Source: Odontocerum albicorne
Lineage: Eukaryota; Arthropoda; Insecta; Trichoptera; Odontoceridae
DNA length: 64,000 bases
NCBI GenBank assembly: GCA_949825065.1
Contig: OX463842.1
Span: forward strand, 7,529,723-7,593,722
Reading direction: 5' to 3'
Of this stretch, positions 32,763-43,700 are shown piece by piece. Within the stretch, counting starts at the first letter, position 1, and the number at the start of each line of letters is the position of its first letter. The position numbers and the translations under genes are program-made. The notes under the pieces were generated by a model. It saw only the letters and a list, made by a program, of their open reading frames with translations, was not told the origin of the DNA and did no database searches.

Positions 32763-33120
32763 CAAGTCATTTACTGGTCATGCAGTGAGACTCTGGTCCC
32801 CGTTAAAAATCAATATTAGAATCGCTCCGTCATTGGCATGCTTTGAGAAGGTACTGAAAAACTCTTTATTTCAAAAAGTCAGTAATATAAAGTATTTCAT
32901 TCCTGATTTTCTTTCCCCTTCACAATCCCTTCGTTTTCCTCTGATGATATCTCGCTTGTACTATGTATATTGTTCATAAACAGTGTAAAGATGAAGAATC
33001 ATTTTTATATTTTTCCCGACCATGTAACTTGATTTGTTTGCTTTTGTCTGTTTGGTTGGGAGAGATTGCCACCTGACAATACGCCCACCAAATAGTTTTT
33101 TGACAAAAAAGTGTTTTTTG
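32763..33120 (+). mobile_element. LINE-A 3' end with ORF remnant
   Basis: The frame reads GHAVRLWSPLKINIRIAPSL, then ACFEKVLKNSLF, the C-terminal block of non-LTR reverse-transcriptase ORFs. The 3' untranslated part ends with GGTTGGGAGAGATTGCCACC, TGACAATACGCCC and ACCAAATAG, the LINE-A and SINE-1 tail. It directly follows the mariner-split RTE relic. Confidence 0.8.
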
Positions 33121-34449
33121 ACAAAGAAGATACATTATTAAATAAAGTTTGACGCTGTCATATCTGCCTCTCCCAGCAGGGAGGCAGCGTGGTGCTATAA
33201 TTGTATGAAGTTAAAAATTAAAATTAGGAAATCTGGGATTCAAGTTCTCCTCATCCAAACTACATCCACAAAAATAGAGATGGTTGTATAGTATATACGT
33301 ATGTCAGATATTTTTGAGTTGACAGAGGAAGAAATTAACTAAGGGACCAAATAGGGTTTGATAATGAAATTTCCTTCTGATATCAGTGTTTTTACAATGT
33401 TTTCTCTTAACAAATGTTCTCTTCCTTAAAAATCTATCCTGTTTAAAACCTGAATTTTTTTATGAAAAATATGAAAGTAGGAATGGATTTATTTAATGTA
33501 TCTCTGCTGAAAGTAAACGGAATGAAAGAAAATAAACGAAACAATTGTTGGTTTTATTGCGAATAACATGAGTGTGCTTCAAATTTGCGAAATGAAATTT
33601 TGCTAAAATTATATCTGCGAACGTTGAAGAACGTTTCAAACAATAAGAAGTGGACTACTTTTTTGCGATACATTTCTTTCTTCTGCAATGTTTAACCTTT
33701 CCGGAAGGACTCATTGTGATATTTTCCATTCAAATTTAGCGAGCGTAATTTTTATCAAAAAAGTTTCAAAAATCCTTTAGAAGCGGAATTTCTTTCATTT
33801 AGTGTGACTTTGTTATCTATTTTTTAAATCACTATTGAACCCTTCAAATTAATATCATTTTAATGGAAAATTTAACCGTAGAGTACTTGTGCATAACAAT
33901 GCTAAAAACCTTCCATTCGATGGAAATAAAGAACTGCTGAACCAGGCAAGACCTGTAACGAAGTGGACTTATTCCTCAATCAATTTTTTTTAACACTAAA
34001 ATAGTATCCGTAATTTAAATCACAAGTTATCACATGCACAAATCACAAGCTATCACACAAATCACAAGTTATGACACACATTTAAATCACAAACCATCAC
34101 ATGCATAATACTAATCGCATCATATTCTCAACCACCACATCAAAATCATGTTTTACAACACCACATCATACACTCGACATTTACATCAGTCATTCAATAA
34201 CATTTCTTCGTTCATTGTTGTAATTTCTTCAATCTGAAAATTTTATTACCATATGGCAAATTTTCAATCAACGTTACATTTTTTCTTTAAAATACTGCCA
34301 ATATACCAGTTCCCAAAATGCTGGAAAAAACGCGTTTGATTTCATCCATACAGACCTCAGTTCCACAAGTCTTCAGAGAACCTTACCTTTATTTTGTCTT
34401 TCACTGTATACATGAGTAAAAACGTTTAACTTTGGTTAGTGAATTTTAA
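33121..34449. other. No gene; short irregular repeats
   Basis: AAATCACAAG[T/C]TATCACA recurs four times between 34015 and 34105 with irregular spacing. Elsewhere the stretch is AT-rich with no supported feature. Confidence 0.45.
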
Positions 34450-34555
34450 AGCCGAATGTGTTTCAATCACAAAACAGAAGGACTATAGAGGTTATTTGTA
34501 GTTCGTTTCCTCTTGGTGAGTTTTCTACGGTTTTCTAACCAAATATGTACAATAT
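34450..34555 (-). repeat. Family Y, module 3 only
   Basis: The complement contains TTTGGTTAGAAAACCGTAGA and AACTCACCAAGAGGAAACGA, matching 39410-39460 and 9188-9270. Confidence 0.55.
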
Positions 34556-34974
34556 TTGCTAATATTTGCAAATATGTACGAGTCACTAATTACACTTAAG
34601 TTTTATAACATTATTATATAAATAGTTTTATAACATTATTGTTATTTTTTTAGTGTATACATTCTGTTCCGTTGTTACTGTTTTTTGTTTGTCGAAATTG
34701 TTGTTATTGTCTTCTTGCTTGTGAAATGTGCGATCGCGGTTACCGTTTCCGGGGCGGTGGGATGCTGCCGTGGGGGCAGGGGATTGGGGTTGCTGACTGA
34801 ACCTGACAGAACCTACCCTCCCGCGTCACAGACATACGAACGTACTTCATAGGATTAGGTCATCGCTCATATATCTGCTCGACATTTGTGTTGGCGCGAC
34901 AGCCAACCGATCATGGCTTGCTCACAGAAGAAAGAGAGGGATAAAATCCACACTACTTGAATAATGAGACAAAA

Positions 34975-35190
34975 TAAAATGCATGGACGTGTGGTAATAC
35001 ACTGGGCTTCCGTGCAGAAAGTCGTCGATTCGAGATCCGCGCTTTACTACTACCTTCGAATGATACAGGCATTGTTCGCCTAACATTCGTAGATATAAGG
35101 ATTGCCAACCTTCGAGGTAGTATTCCTAACACGTGCGATGATGAACTGCGAGTTATGTACCTACTCCAGTGGTTCAAAATTCTAAATGCT
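34975..35190 (+). mobile_element. SINE-2, tRNA-derived
   Basis: An A-box-like TGGACGTGTGG lies at 34984-34994 and a B-box-like GATTCGAGATC at 35027-35037. Body blocks follow: AATGATACAGGCATT, CGCCTAACATTCG, ATATAAGGAT, and GTAGTATTCCTAACACGTGC with CTACTCCAGTGG. The head is shared with 48190 and 61926, and the last block with the hybrid SINE at 1332 and 36604. Confidence 0.7.
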
Positions 35191-35236
35191 CGATTTATGA
35201 GACTAAAGATAATGTTTTAATAAAAGGGAATACTTT

Positions 35237-35450
35237 TGTAATAATAAAAGGGAAATTTATATAGCGCCGTTTACATAGCAAACTCTCCAAAAGGGCGTCA
35301 CGCCGGAATCCCCGAGGAGTATGCGGCAACCATCCACCTATACCAACCAGTACCGGTGTGGTTCACACATATTCAAAATATACAATGGAGATATTCCATT
35401 AAGGGACTTGAATACTCGTACAAAGAAAATATAATCATTTCATATTTTAT
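35237..35450 (+). repeat. Family Y copy
   Basis: It starts TTTATATAGCGCCGTTTACA, continues with CCGGAATCCCCGAGG and GCAACCATCCACCTATACC, then ATGGAGATATTCCATTAAGG. The octamer TACTCGTA at 35413-35420 interrupts the last block. Confidence 0.6.
35413..35420. other. Putative excision footprint in family Y
   Basis: The copy reads GACTTGAATA-CTCGTA-CAAAGAAAAT; the sister copy near 15983 reads GATTTGAATGCAAAGAGAT. Removing CTCGTA restores collinearity at a TA. Confidence 0.7.
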
Positions 35451-35454
35451 AAAA

Positions 35455-35525
35455 CTTTCGTTGTATACAATATAACCTGACGAATTTATTACCATGTGAA
35501 AATATCTTCCGACAAACCAGAAACG
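35455..35525 (-). repeat. SINE-1 tail, inverted
   Basis: The complement reads TTTCTGGTTTGTCGGAAGAT and continues into the tail and TTGTATACAACG. It sits head to head with the SINE-1 copy that starts at 35527. Confidence 0.6.
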
Positions 35526-35526
35526 A

Positions 35527-35785
35527 CGACCTCCGTGATCCAGTTGGTAAGACGCCTGTCTCCCAGCACGGAGGTTGCGGGTACGATTCCCGTTGGAACT
35601 CAGATTTTTTATAAACGATTCCCGTCTGTTTTTCACTTAAGACCTCATTAACATCTTTCTGGTTGGTTGGTAGATATTACCGCATGGCAATATCTTCTAG
35701 CCAACCAGAAAGATGTTAAGCGATTTCAGAAAGATTTTGTATAAGCTCGCCAGGTTGTACTGTTAATAACAAAAAGTATAATACA
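35527..35785 (+). mobile_element. SINE-1 with palindromic tail
   Basis: The head is GACGACCTCCGTGATCCAGT with a degenerate B box (GGTACGATTCC), followed by the usual linker and tail. In the tail TTAACATCTTTCTGGTTGGTTG is mirrored after ACCGCATGGC, giving a 70-bp palindrome at about 35650-35720. The end is CTCGCCAGGTTGTACTGTTA plus a short A-rich AATAC tail. Confidence 0.8.
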
Positions 35786-36603
35786 ATAATTATAACAACG
35801 GTTAAACATGTCTTAAGTAAAAACCAGACTGTAAGCATTTAAAAAAAATGGGGTAGCAAAGATTGAACACTGTCTTTCCATCTGAACCACGGAGATTGTC
35901 AGTATATCCAACCTGGTCGGAACCTTATCGAGTGTATTGAAGGACACAATACAATAAATTAACGAAAATATAATAAAACGAAAGCACCTTTTGACGATAC
36001 TTTGTTTTCGGCCAACATTTATTTTCATGAAATATCAAAAATATGAACAGATTCAACAAACTTTGAAATGGAAACTAACAGACGTTTCAGTCACGGGTCG
36101 CTTCCCATTTTTTTCTGTTCCAATGTGAAATTGTTTTAACGGAATCCCTTGATTTTCCCGCAGCGCCTCTTATTTTGCAAACAGGCTTGTTGATGTATTT
36201 CGACTTCTCCGAATAAAGCTACACCATCAGACTTGTGGAATAGATTCAATTATCAAAAAAAGGGGTAGAAAAACGAAAGTTATTTGTTGTACCGCCATAA
36301 ACCGAGATTTGATGGTTGTGGGATAAAATCAAAATATCGAAATTAGTTCTATGTTATGTCTGTCGCAATTCATTTCTGGTTTTTTTAAACAAGTTTTTTT
36401 TTTTTTTTCTGTAGATGACTTGATTTATCAAAATTAGCCTGTTGAATACTTATTTCGTTTTATTATGTAGAACAAATTTCTCGTCTAAATTTGATTTTCT
36501 TCTCAATATGATTCGTTCTAGAGCGTGTATTCATTAGTTTTTTACATACACAAAAATAACAAAAGTTACAGTTTCAAATATACACTTCAATTATCACAAA
36601 AAA
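35786..36603. other. No recognised feature
   Basis: AT-rich, no supported gene or repeat. Confidence 0.45.
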
Positions 36604-36795
36604 GATGACCTCTGTAGCCTAGGGGTAAGATCTTTTACTTCCATTCGTGGTTTTTACGTTCGGTTCCCGATGTAACCAAAAAAAAACTCTGTCATTTTGG
36701 TTAAATTTTTTGTGTGGTAGCGATACTCGAACGCGCCGAGCGTTAGTATTACCACCACGTATGATGACCAACCGCGAGATCCGTACCCATTCCAA
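36604..36795 (+). mobile_element. Hybrid SINE
   Basis: The SINE-1-type head (GATGACCTCTGTAGCCTAGG, then CGGTTCCCGATG) is followed by GTTAGTATTACCACCACGTA and CCGTACCCATTCC, the body also found at 34975 (SINE-2) and 1332. The join shows that SINE heads and bodies are exchanged. Confidence 0.65.
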
Positions 36796-37004
36796 AGATT
36801 TTAAGCAATCCAGACTCGATTACTGGGACCGAAGGTATGGTAATATAGTCTCCCATTTACGCTCTTCAATATGTACGAAACATTAATTAGGATTTATTAT
36901 TGAAGGTACCACACGGTTCCCCACCCTTATTTATCTAACTATAACAAATGTTATGCTTAGAGAAAAAAAGTGTGTTTAAAAGTATATACGATGTATGGGT
37001 GCAC

Positions 37005-37349
37005 TCAAGAAAACTAGAGTAAGTTGATAAGTTCTGCTATCTGGGCAGTATGTTTGCGTGTAATGGGTGAGTTGAAAGGGGCACTGAAAAGATAGCGACA
37101 GAGAACAAGATAAACGGAGCACTTTATTTTACATACAACAACTACGCGATATAAACGGTAGCAAAAAAGGCAATGTATAATTGTGAGTTGGTGCTCACCT
37201 AGTTATATGGAAGTGAAACGTGGACTTAGTAGCAGAAGGATAAGAGTAAGATTAATGGTGTGAAGATGCGTGGACTAAGAACATTTTGTGGAGTGTCAAT
37301 TTTTTAAAGAAGATGGAACGAAGACGACAGAAATGAATGTGTAGATTTG
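37005..37349 (+). pseudogene. RTE-like relic, 5' part of an interrupted copy
   Basis: Frames give VDKFCYLGSMF, then LYGSETW and KMRGLRTFCGVSIF, the segment after the reverse transcriptase domain. The copy is cut by a LINE-B insertion at 37350 and resumes at about 37975, matching the uninterrupted copy at 44680-45112. Confidence 0.75.
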
Positions 37350-37965
37350 TTTATTTATTATTACACATGACAAGAGATATACACAATTTGCGAAAAAAAC
37401 AACAGGTAATTTGATTTGGACATACAATTTTAATGGCTCTGGGTTTGTTGCCTTTCATTTGTCGTATCCCCAGTAAACTAGGCTTTTGCCTGTATCTCAC
37501 TGAGGATATTTAGCATGAAAAAATAAATCGATACTTCTCTCCGATTATTGATTACACAAAAACAAAACCCCGTTGCACGCTCTCATCAACCTGATAAACA
37601 GTGACACTCAACTATAACTGGTAACATCTTGCGAAATTCAACTCCTCACACAATACTACTCCAGAAAGACCAAAAATATTCATCCCACAATATACCGCAC
37701 ACAATCATAAGAATAAAAATTAAAATTAAAAGAAAAAACACACAGAAACACAAATACAAAAACCACCAAAATGAAAACAACAAGAAGAAACCCACACTGT
37801 CTAAATGGTTTTCCTACCTTTACCTTTATTGAAGTCGGCACGCCATTGTATGTTATGGGAGCCAAATAAGTATATTGCCTTTGGGTAAAAGAGGTTTTAA
37901 CTCTAGAGATGGTGAACATTTCATTAGTTGCCATGCGTGTCATGTGTGTCAGGATGAAATTGATG
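37350..37965 (-). mobile_element. LINE-B, 5'-truncated insertion
   Basis: The minus strand has the C-terminal frame MATNEMFTISRVKTSFTQRQ, then YNGVPTSIKVKVGKPFRQ (37943 downward), then a 3' untranslated region ending TTATTTATTA-like at 37350. The same peptide occurs at 50260-50460. It lies nested inside an RTE-like relic. Confidence 0.75.
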
Positions 37966-37974
37966 TTTTAAATA

Positions 37975-38270
37975 AGATAAAATTAAAAGAGCTCTAAGAT
38001 TATTTAGAAATATGGAGAAAATGAATGATAAAATAACGACTTAGCGAATAAACAAGTAAGAAGTGCAAGGTGTGCGTGGAAAAAGTAGACCGAGCAAAAC
38101 GTGGCTGGACAAAATGGACCAAATTTTGAAAGTAATGAAAGTGTTAAGTATGAATAAAATTAAATACTGTGTATGACGAGATGTATAAATGTGGAGAAGG
38201 TAAAAGTTGTGTGCTTGGATAGAAAATAAGACACCGCGTGATGATATGTATGTGTGTACTATATGAAAAA
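37975..38270 (+). pseudogene. RTE-like relic, 3' part
   Basis: GAAAATGAATGATAAAATAA, AAGAAGTGCAAGGTGTGCGT and AAATGTGGAGAAGGTAAAAG correspond to 44840-45040 in the intact-order copy. There is no open frame. Confidence 0.65.
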
Positions 38271-39204
38271 AAAAAATTCAAATATACTTTCATTTTCCCC
38301 TCGCTGATGATTTTTATGTTCAGATATCATTGATTTAAAGTTCGTTTATTTTTTTTTAATCCATCCAGTCCCATACAACACATTGTTTTTTTCTAAATTG
38401 TCTTATTATATGTACAGTACATTCATAATTAAATCAAATGTTTTTTTAATAGAAAACCCAAAGGTGCCAATGTTGTATAATTAATTTTGTTCCGCTTAAT
38501 TAAATTAAATCACCCAAACACCAAATTAATTTATGCATAATAATTAACAATCCCTCTTTTGTTGACTGCGTGTAATGAGCAAATTCAAAACACCTTCATT
38601 TCATTTATATTGGTAGATTTTCAGTTAACACTCCGGTAGCTATAAATTCAAATACAAGTATTTAGGGGGTGTTTTTTAATCGCACGTTTTAACGCTTTTC
38701 TGTCGACTTTAAATTTTATTGTAGTTTGTTATAGGTACCACTTTTGGACGCGAGAATTCAAGTTATTATGGAATAAACGTATAATATTTCAAGATTAGTA
38801 AAACTATCAGACAAAATGTGCTATGGTTATTTTCTTTCAGTGAAAAATAATTCCATTTAAACATGCTGTTGCCGGTCTTTACACTGAAAAAAAATATTCA
38901 CGTTATAAAATATGCGGGTTTTGAGATTTAATGCAATGTATCATGAAAAGGCTTATACCGCAAGTCGTAGGCATAAATATTAAAAAAATATGCTTGGGTA
39001 CAATTCAAGTCATAAATGTAATGGTTTCATGTCATATTATAACTCTCTTTATGTAAAAATGGAACATAACAAGATGTTTGTATTTCAAAATAAAACACTT
39101 GTTTAGAAATGAAGGATCCATTCCCATATTTTTTATATGTAATAGTAAGTAAATAGTAGTAAGTATTTAAAGCAAACCCATGAAACCTGTTTCCATATTA
39201 ATAA
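38271..39204. other. No recognised feature
   Basis: AT-rich, no supported gene or repeat. Confidence 0.45.
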
Positions 39205-40020
39205 TAATCAAAAGACAATTTATACAGCGCCTTTTAAAGAGCGAAGTCCCTTCAACAGCGCTCCAACTCGGAACAAGAGTCCACTATAATTGACAAATTA
39301 AAAATATCACAAAAAAATATAATTTGAATTTAAGAGTAAAAAGGAAATGGATGCGGTTTTTAGATTTGACACTTTTCCGCATCTTTTTTTGGTGAAAAAA
39401 ACATATTTGGTAAGAAAACCTCAGATAACTTAACAAAGGAAGACGAACTACAAAGAAATCTTTGTAGGTCTTCTATTATGTGATATTAAAAAAATCATAT
39501 TTGGATTAATGCATCTCTGTAATATTCGTATACAATTTTAAAATTTCTGTAAGACTCCCAAAAAGAGTTTTCTTTAAGCGTTTCTTAAAGCTGCACAAGC
39601 CACCTATATCTTAACCATTAAAAGGCATACCGTTTCACGTCATGGCAAAAGCTCTATCGTCATTCGAATTGAAACAATCAATTTATTTATTTTATTTATT
39701 TATTTAACACTTTTTTTGTAAATACAATCTGGCGGGCTTATTATCAGGTGGCAATCTCTTCCAACCAAACAGACAAAAGTAAATGAAGCAAGGTACGTGG
39801 TCACATAAATCATTCAAATGACTATCCATCCCCACGACCCGGGTAATCACTCAACCATTGTTTTTCATATAAAGTGAGATATCTTAATCAAAAGGAAAGG
39901 AAAAGAAAAATCAGGAATGAAACACGTTATTTTACTGACCAGAAATTATTCTATGAAGATGAAATCAATCACAAAGTTCTACTCCTTTCCGAAGAAGAAA
40001 CATCTCTGATATATTCGAGT
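39205..40020 (+). repeat. Family Y, longest copy
   Basis: Modules in order: TTTATACAGCGCCTTTTAAA with GCGCTCCAACTCGG; GGAAATGGATGCGGTTTTTA; TTTGGTAAGAAAACCTCAGA with GAAGACGAACTACAAAGAAA; CTCCCAAAAAGAGTTTTCTT with CTTAAAGCTGCACAAG. A LINE-A copy is inserted at 39675-39935. No long ORF is present, so the class is unresolved. Confidence 0.65.
39675..39935 (-). mobile_element. LINE-A 3' end inserted in family Y
   Basis: The minus strand ends in a TAAATAAATAAAT tail at 39675-39710, preceded by the conserved GCCCGCCAGATTGTATTTAC tail. Blocks AAAAGGAAAGGAAAAGAAAA and CCATCCCCACGA match 2703-3067. Confidence 0.8.
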
Positions 40021-40036
40021 CTATGATTTTTTTCAA

Positions 40037-40090
40037 TAAATAAATAAATAATAGGTTTATTGATAGCAACATAATATGTACATATTAAAT
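40037..40090. repeat. Short dispersed repeat
   Basis: GTTTATTGATAGCAACATAA recurs as GTTTATTGATAGCAATATAG at 45928. Both copies are followed by GTA..TACAT. The element type is unknown. Confidence 0.5.
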
Positions 40091-40647
40091 TTAAATAAAA
40101 CTTCTAAAACACATGAATTGCAGATGATACATTAAATACAGAAGCTATCAAAAGGTCTGGGCTCATCTAATAGCATTCCCTCGGCCAAGATACACCCCAC
40201 CAATATAAGGCGAACCCAGCCACGGAGACACCAGATGTTTTTCAGCCCACACCCTAACTCTTATAAATATAAACGCTAACTAATTTTACACTTTTCGGAC
40301 TCCTGTTATATACTCGTAGTAAAACTTAACGTTGTATTCGTTTTAAGTAGATTATTTAATATTTCATACAAGAATATAAACAATACGAAAAACCAATTAA
40401 CATTTTTAATAATAATTTTATTATCAAATAAAAAATCAAACATTTCTCTGAAAATGTAAACGTTCTAATTTTTGAAAGTTTAACCCTCGAACGATTGAAA
40501 GCTAAGAATACATTTGAAACTCCGTTCATTAATGAATAAATAATGTGAAATTTGAAAAGGGAGGTCAAGGATTTTGGCAAATTTACAAAGGATTCAAATT
40601 TCAAGGGCGAAAGTTTTTTGACACGAATTAGAAATTCGCTTTACATG
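40091..40647. other. No gene; possible 3' UTR of the exon at 40648
   Basis: On the minus strand this is downstream of the putative stop codon; AATAAAA (complement near 40420) could serve as a polyadenylation signal. TATAAATATAAACGCTAACT at 40262 recurs at 41404. The octamer TACTCGTA lies at 40311. Confidence 0.3.
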
Positions 40648-40724
40648 TTACCAGAACACCGGGTCCCCGGGGCAAACGGCCTCAACTTTGAAGGCAACTT
40701 TACCTTCGTCCAGTTTCAGCTTTC
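40648..40724 (-). CDS. Putative terminal coding exon of an unidentified host gene
   Basis: On the minus strand a good acceptor (TTTCTACTGATTTTCAG) precedes an open frame that starts with the last two bases of a codon. It reads KLKLDEGKVAFKVEAV, then CPGDPVFW, and a TAA stop. The 77-nt exon is clearly GC-richer than its surroundings and uses codons unlike the flanking AT-rich DNA. I do not recognise the family. Upstream exons would lie at higher coordinates on the minus strand but were not found. It could be a chance frame, but the acceptor, composition and frame agree. Confidence 0.45.
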
Positions 40725-42049
40725 CTGAAAATCAGTAGAAAGTTTTCAGACAAAATTTTAAACAAAAGAGCACGATTTTTAATTTAAAAAATGGTTTAAA
40801 ACCCATGTTTGCTTTTTTCTCGAATTTCATATACTCGTATTTTTATTTGTTTAACTTGGTTCACTTAGTAACTATGTGTTAAACAGAATTACGGCCTTAA
40901 ATAAAATTTTAAAAGATAAATTACGTAGTTGAACAAATATAAATCTATTGAATAAACCTTTCGAACACAAAAAACGAATAATCTACAGTTTTTAAGTTAA
41001 AAATCGTCTGTTTAAGTATTGAATCTTCTATTTCACGTTTAGAATCAATTTTTTATATAAAAAGACTATATATGGTGTTTTTTTTTTGAATAACTCCTTC
41101 GATTTTCAAAATCTTAATCATCATGTTATTCCACAATTAACATTTAGTATGAGCAATTGATTGGTTTCTCTAGAATAGCGTAATGTTATTTTTTTAAGAA
41201 CGAAAATTAAAGAGAAGTTCTTTGATTATCTTACTTAAAATAAAGATACTTTATTATTTGTGATGTATGCTTGCGAATGCGCGTGCTGGCGTAACAGTGC
41301 GCGTGCGGGTGACTCACGGCTTCAACACCAACTGATATAACGAGCAATGGTTCTTACATCACGGGACTCAGACTGAATACACGCCATCCGTTATTTATAC
41401 TCCTATAAATATAAACGCTAACTAATTAGAAGTATCCGGCTTTGTTTTGTAAGTTGTTTGCACTATAGCTTAGCATCATATAATTTATTTGCAAATTTTG
41501 GTTCCATATTATATATCTTTAACTTCAAGAACTTGATGTCTTCTCTTTTAAATATTTGAGAAACTTAGTAATTTTAATAATTTTAAAAACACTGACATCT
41601 TTGTATGTTTTTTTTAAGTAAGCACTAAGCAAAAATGTACATACATATTGTAAAGATTTTTTGTAGGTTCTTTTATTAAAAATAATAATTAATTCTTCTC
41701 TGGCAAACAGTACATTGTATAAGATATACTCAATTATTTTAGATGCTGAAGGCGCGAAAATTCCGAAATTCATGAGATATTTTGAAAAATAATTCTTAGA
41801 GGAAATTCGCACCCAACTTAAATTGTTCTCATCAAACTTAAATATTGCAGGATTGCATTTTTGTACTAATTAAATATTTTGCATGAATTTTCAGCATTTG
41901 AGCGACCTGAGATAAATAGAAACAATAGATCTTTCTCTTGTAAGGGGTTTTAGAGTAAAACTCAAAAATACATTTGTATATTCAAAATAATGTTTTTTTT
42001 TCTTATAAAAATAATTAATTCAGACATTAAAAAACACCCTTTTCATATG
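40725..42049. other. No recognised feature
   Basis: If the exon at 40648 is real this is intron. A CG-rich segment lies at 41270-41395 and repeats GCGCGTGC-type words. TACTCGTA lies at 40832. Nothing else is supported. Confidence 0.4.
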
Positions 42050-42317
42050 TTATGCTAATGGCTCCCAAATTGTGCACCACAGCAACCCTGAGTGTCGCGG
42101 ATATCATATAGGGGCGCTGAGGAACCTTCCAATATTTTCACTGAAATGAATCTTACATGGTTTTTAAATCGGACCATCGATATGCTGATGTAACAAAAGA
42201 ATGCGACGACATCTAACATTTACAAGACTGGCTACATTTCGAAGACTGGCTCAACACGCTTCTCACTCTTTCAGAGTCTGTTAGTCGAAAAAACTTAGGA
42301 ACCACTGTATTATGCTA
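42050..42317. mobile_element. hAT-like MITE with 8-bp target duplication
   Basis: TTATGCTA occurs at 42050-42057 and 42310-42317, flanking a 252-bp unit. The left end contains TGGCTCCCAAATTGTG and the complement of the right end contains TGGTTCCTAAGTTTTT, matching the '(CAG)TGGTTCCCAAACTTTTT' ends of many insect hAT elements. There is no ORF. The 8-bp duplication is diagnostic of hAT-type insertion. Confidence 0.78.
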
Positions 42318-43254
42318 AAACATTTAGTAGATTTCTTGTCATGCTGTTTTTTTTATACATATTGTATGTATGGACCGCTCAGGAGTATTCGTTATAAACA
42401 CTTGATAAATTTGTATTCGTTATAAATGTGTGATTAAGTTATGTAAAGATTTTGGGAATCCAATATAGTTTATGTTATGGAAATAGCTCATGTAAAATAA
42501 ACTGGCTGTATATAGCGCATGGATGAAACACATCCAATAAAAAGGTCTTTCTAGCTAAACCCATTGGATATAGAAGTCTCATAAGTGATGGAAGATTTCA
42601 TTTGACAACAATACTAGCACGCGCTAAAAAACTACGCTTGAATTGCCAACATCAACGACGACAAACTGCGAATTTCATTACTACTCTACTAAAAAAAACT
42701 AAATGCCCAATTAATAGGGCGAAAGAAAATGGTGGGTCTTATTACGCTAGTTAATAAGTGCCTATCACCAATGTGAATATATCATATTGAGGTTTCATGC
42801 GAATGGATAAATGAAAAATGTTTCTTAAAAAAGTTCTCTGATAAAATGATGTTTTTTTTTAAGTATTTGTACCTAATATTTATAACATTTTTTTCTTTCA
42901 TACAATCATATAAGTATAATATTTATCCGTTTTGATTATGTTTTGAGATAAATTTTTTGTCAAGTGTTTTGTTTTAACGTTTATTTGATAACTATTTTGA
43001 ATCTTCATGTTATATTTTTTTATTAATCTGTACTCGATGGAAATTTTCGTAAAGACTGCGTCCGTGCAAAATAAACATATAATTTCAAAAACCGATAAAA
43101 TATTTAATATTGTCAATAAATTGTTTACATAAATGAATAGCATAGTTTTGAATCTAAATTTTTAGCCTTAATATTTAAAATAGGTTATTTATATTTTTTA
43201 TAAAATACACATACTCGTATATACTCGTATAATACCGCCTGATGATGGGAAAGA
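42318..43254. other. No gene; two adjacent footprint octamers
   Basis: TACTCGTA occurs at 43212-43219 and again at 43222-43229. Otherwise AT-rich without supported content. Confidence 0.45.
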
Positions 43255-43700
43255 AGAGAGGTCAGAGTGCCATGTTTTTCTATATTGTCACACATATTTC
43301 AGCTGCTCTACTCCCATATACCTTCTCATATATATCTCATTATATTTATCTTATTTCTTCCTTTTCTGTTTTTAAAAATATCATTCACATGATTCAACTA
43401 CACTTTTGATATTCATCTACCGCACCTTCTAAGATAATACTCAAATATTGTTGTGGACTATTTTTTTTGGCAGATTTTGGTACTGCTCGGTTCAAGTATA
43501 TATTTTTTAGTTTCCCATTGACTATCCTAGCGCTGTACACCATTCGAAATCCCTCGTAACTCGTTATTTAGAAAATACAACCTAAATTACAAAATTCTTC
43601 AGCTTGTTCTTCTCGCTCCTTTGTTACTCACATATCACATTTATTTTTCAATAAAAATCATATTTTACTTACAAAATATGTCGAGATTATACAAATTACA
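43255..43700 (-). pseudogene. RTE-like relic
   Basis: The complement carries the family 3' region: blocks equivalent to 12440-13080 such as CTTGAACCGAGCAGTACCAA, AAATCTGCCAAAAAAAATAG and GGATTTCGAATGG. The frame is destroyed. Confidence 0.6.

Noticed and set aside
40262..41424. A pair of LTRs based on TATAAATATAAACGCTAACT at 40262 and 41404
   Set aside because: Only about 25 bp match; there is no primer binding site, polypurine tract or internal coding sequence.
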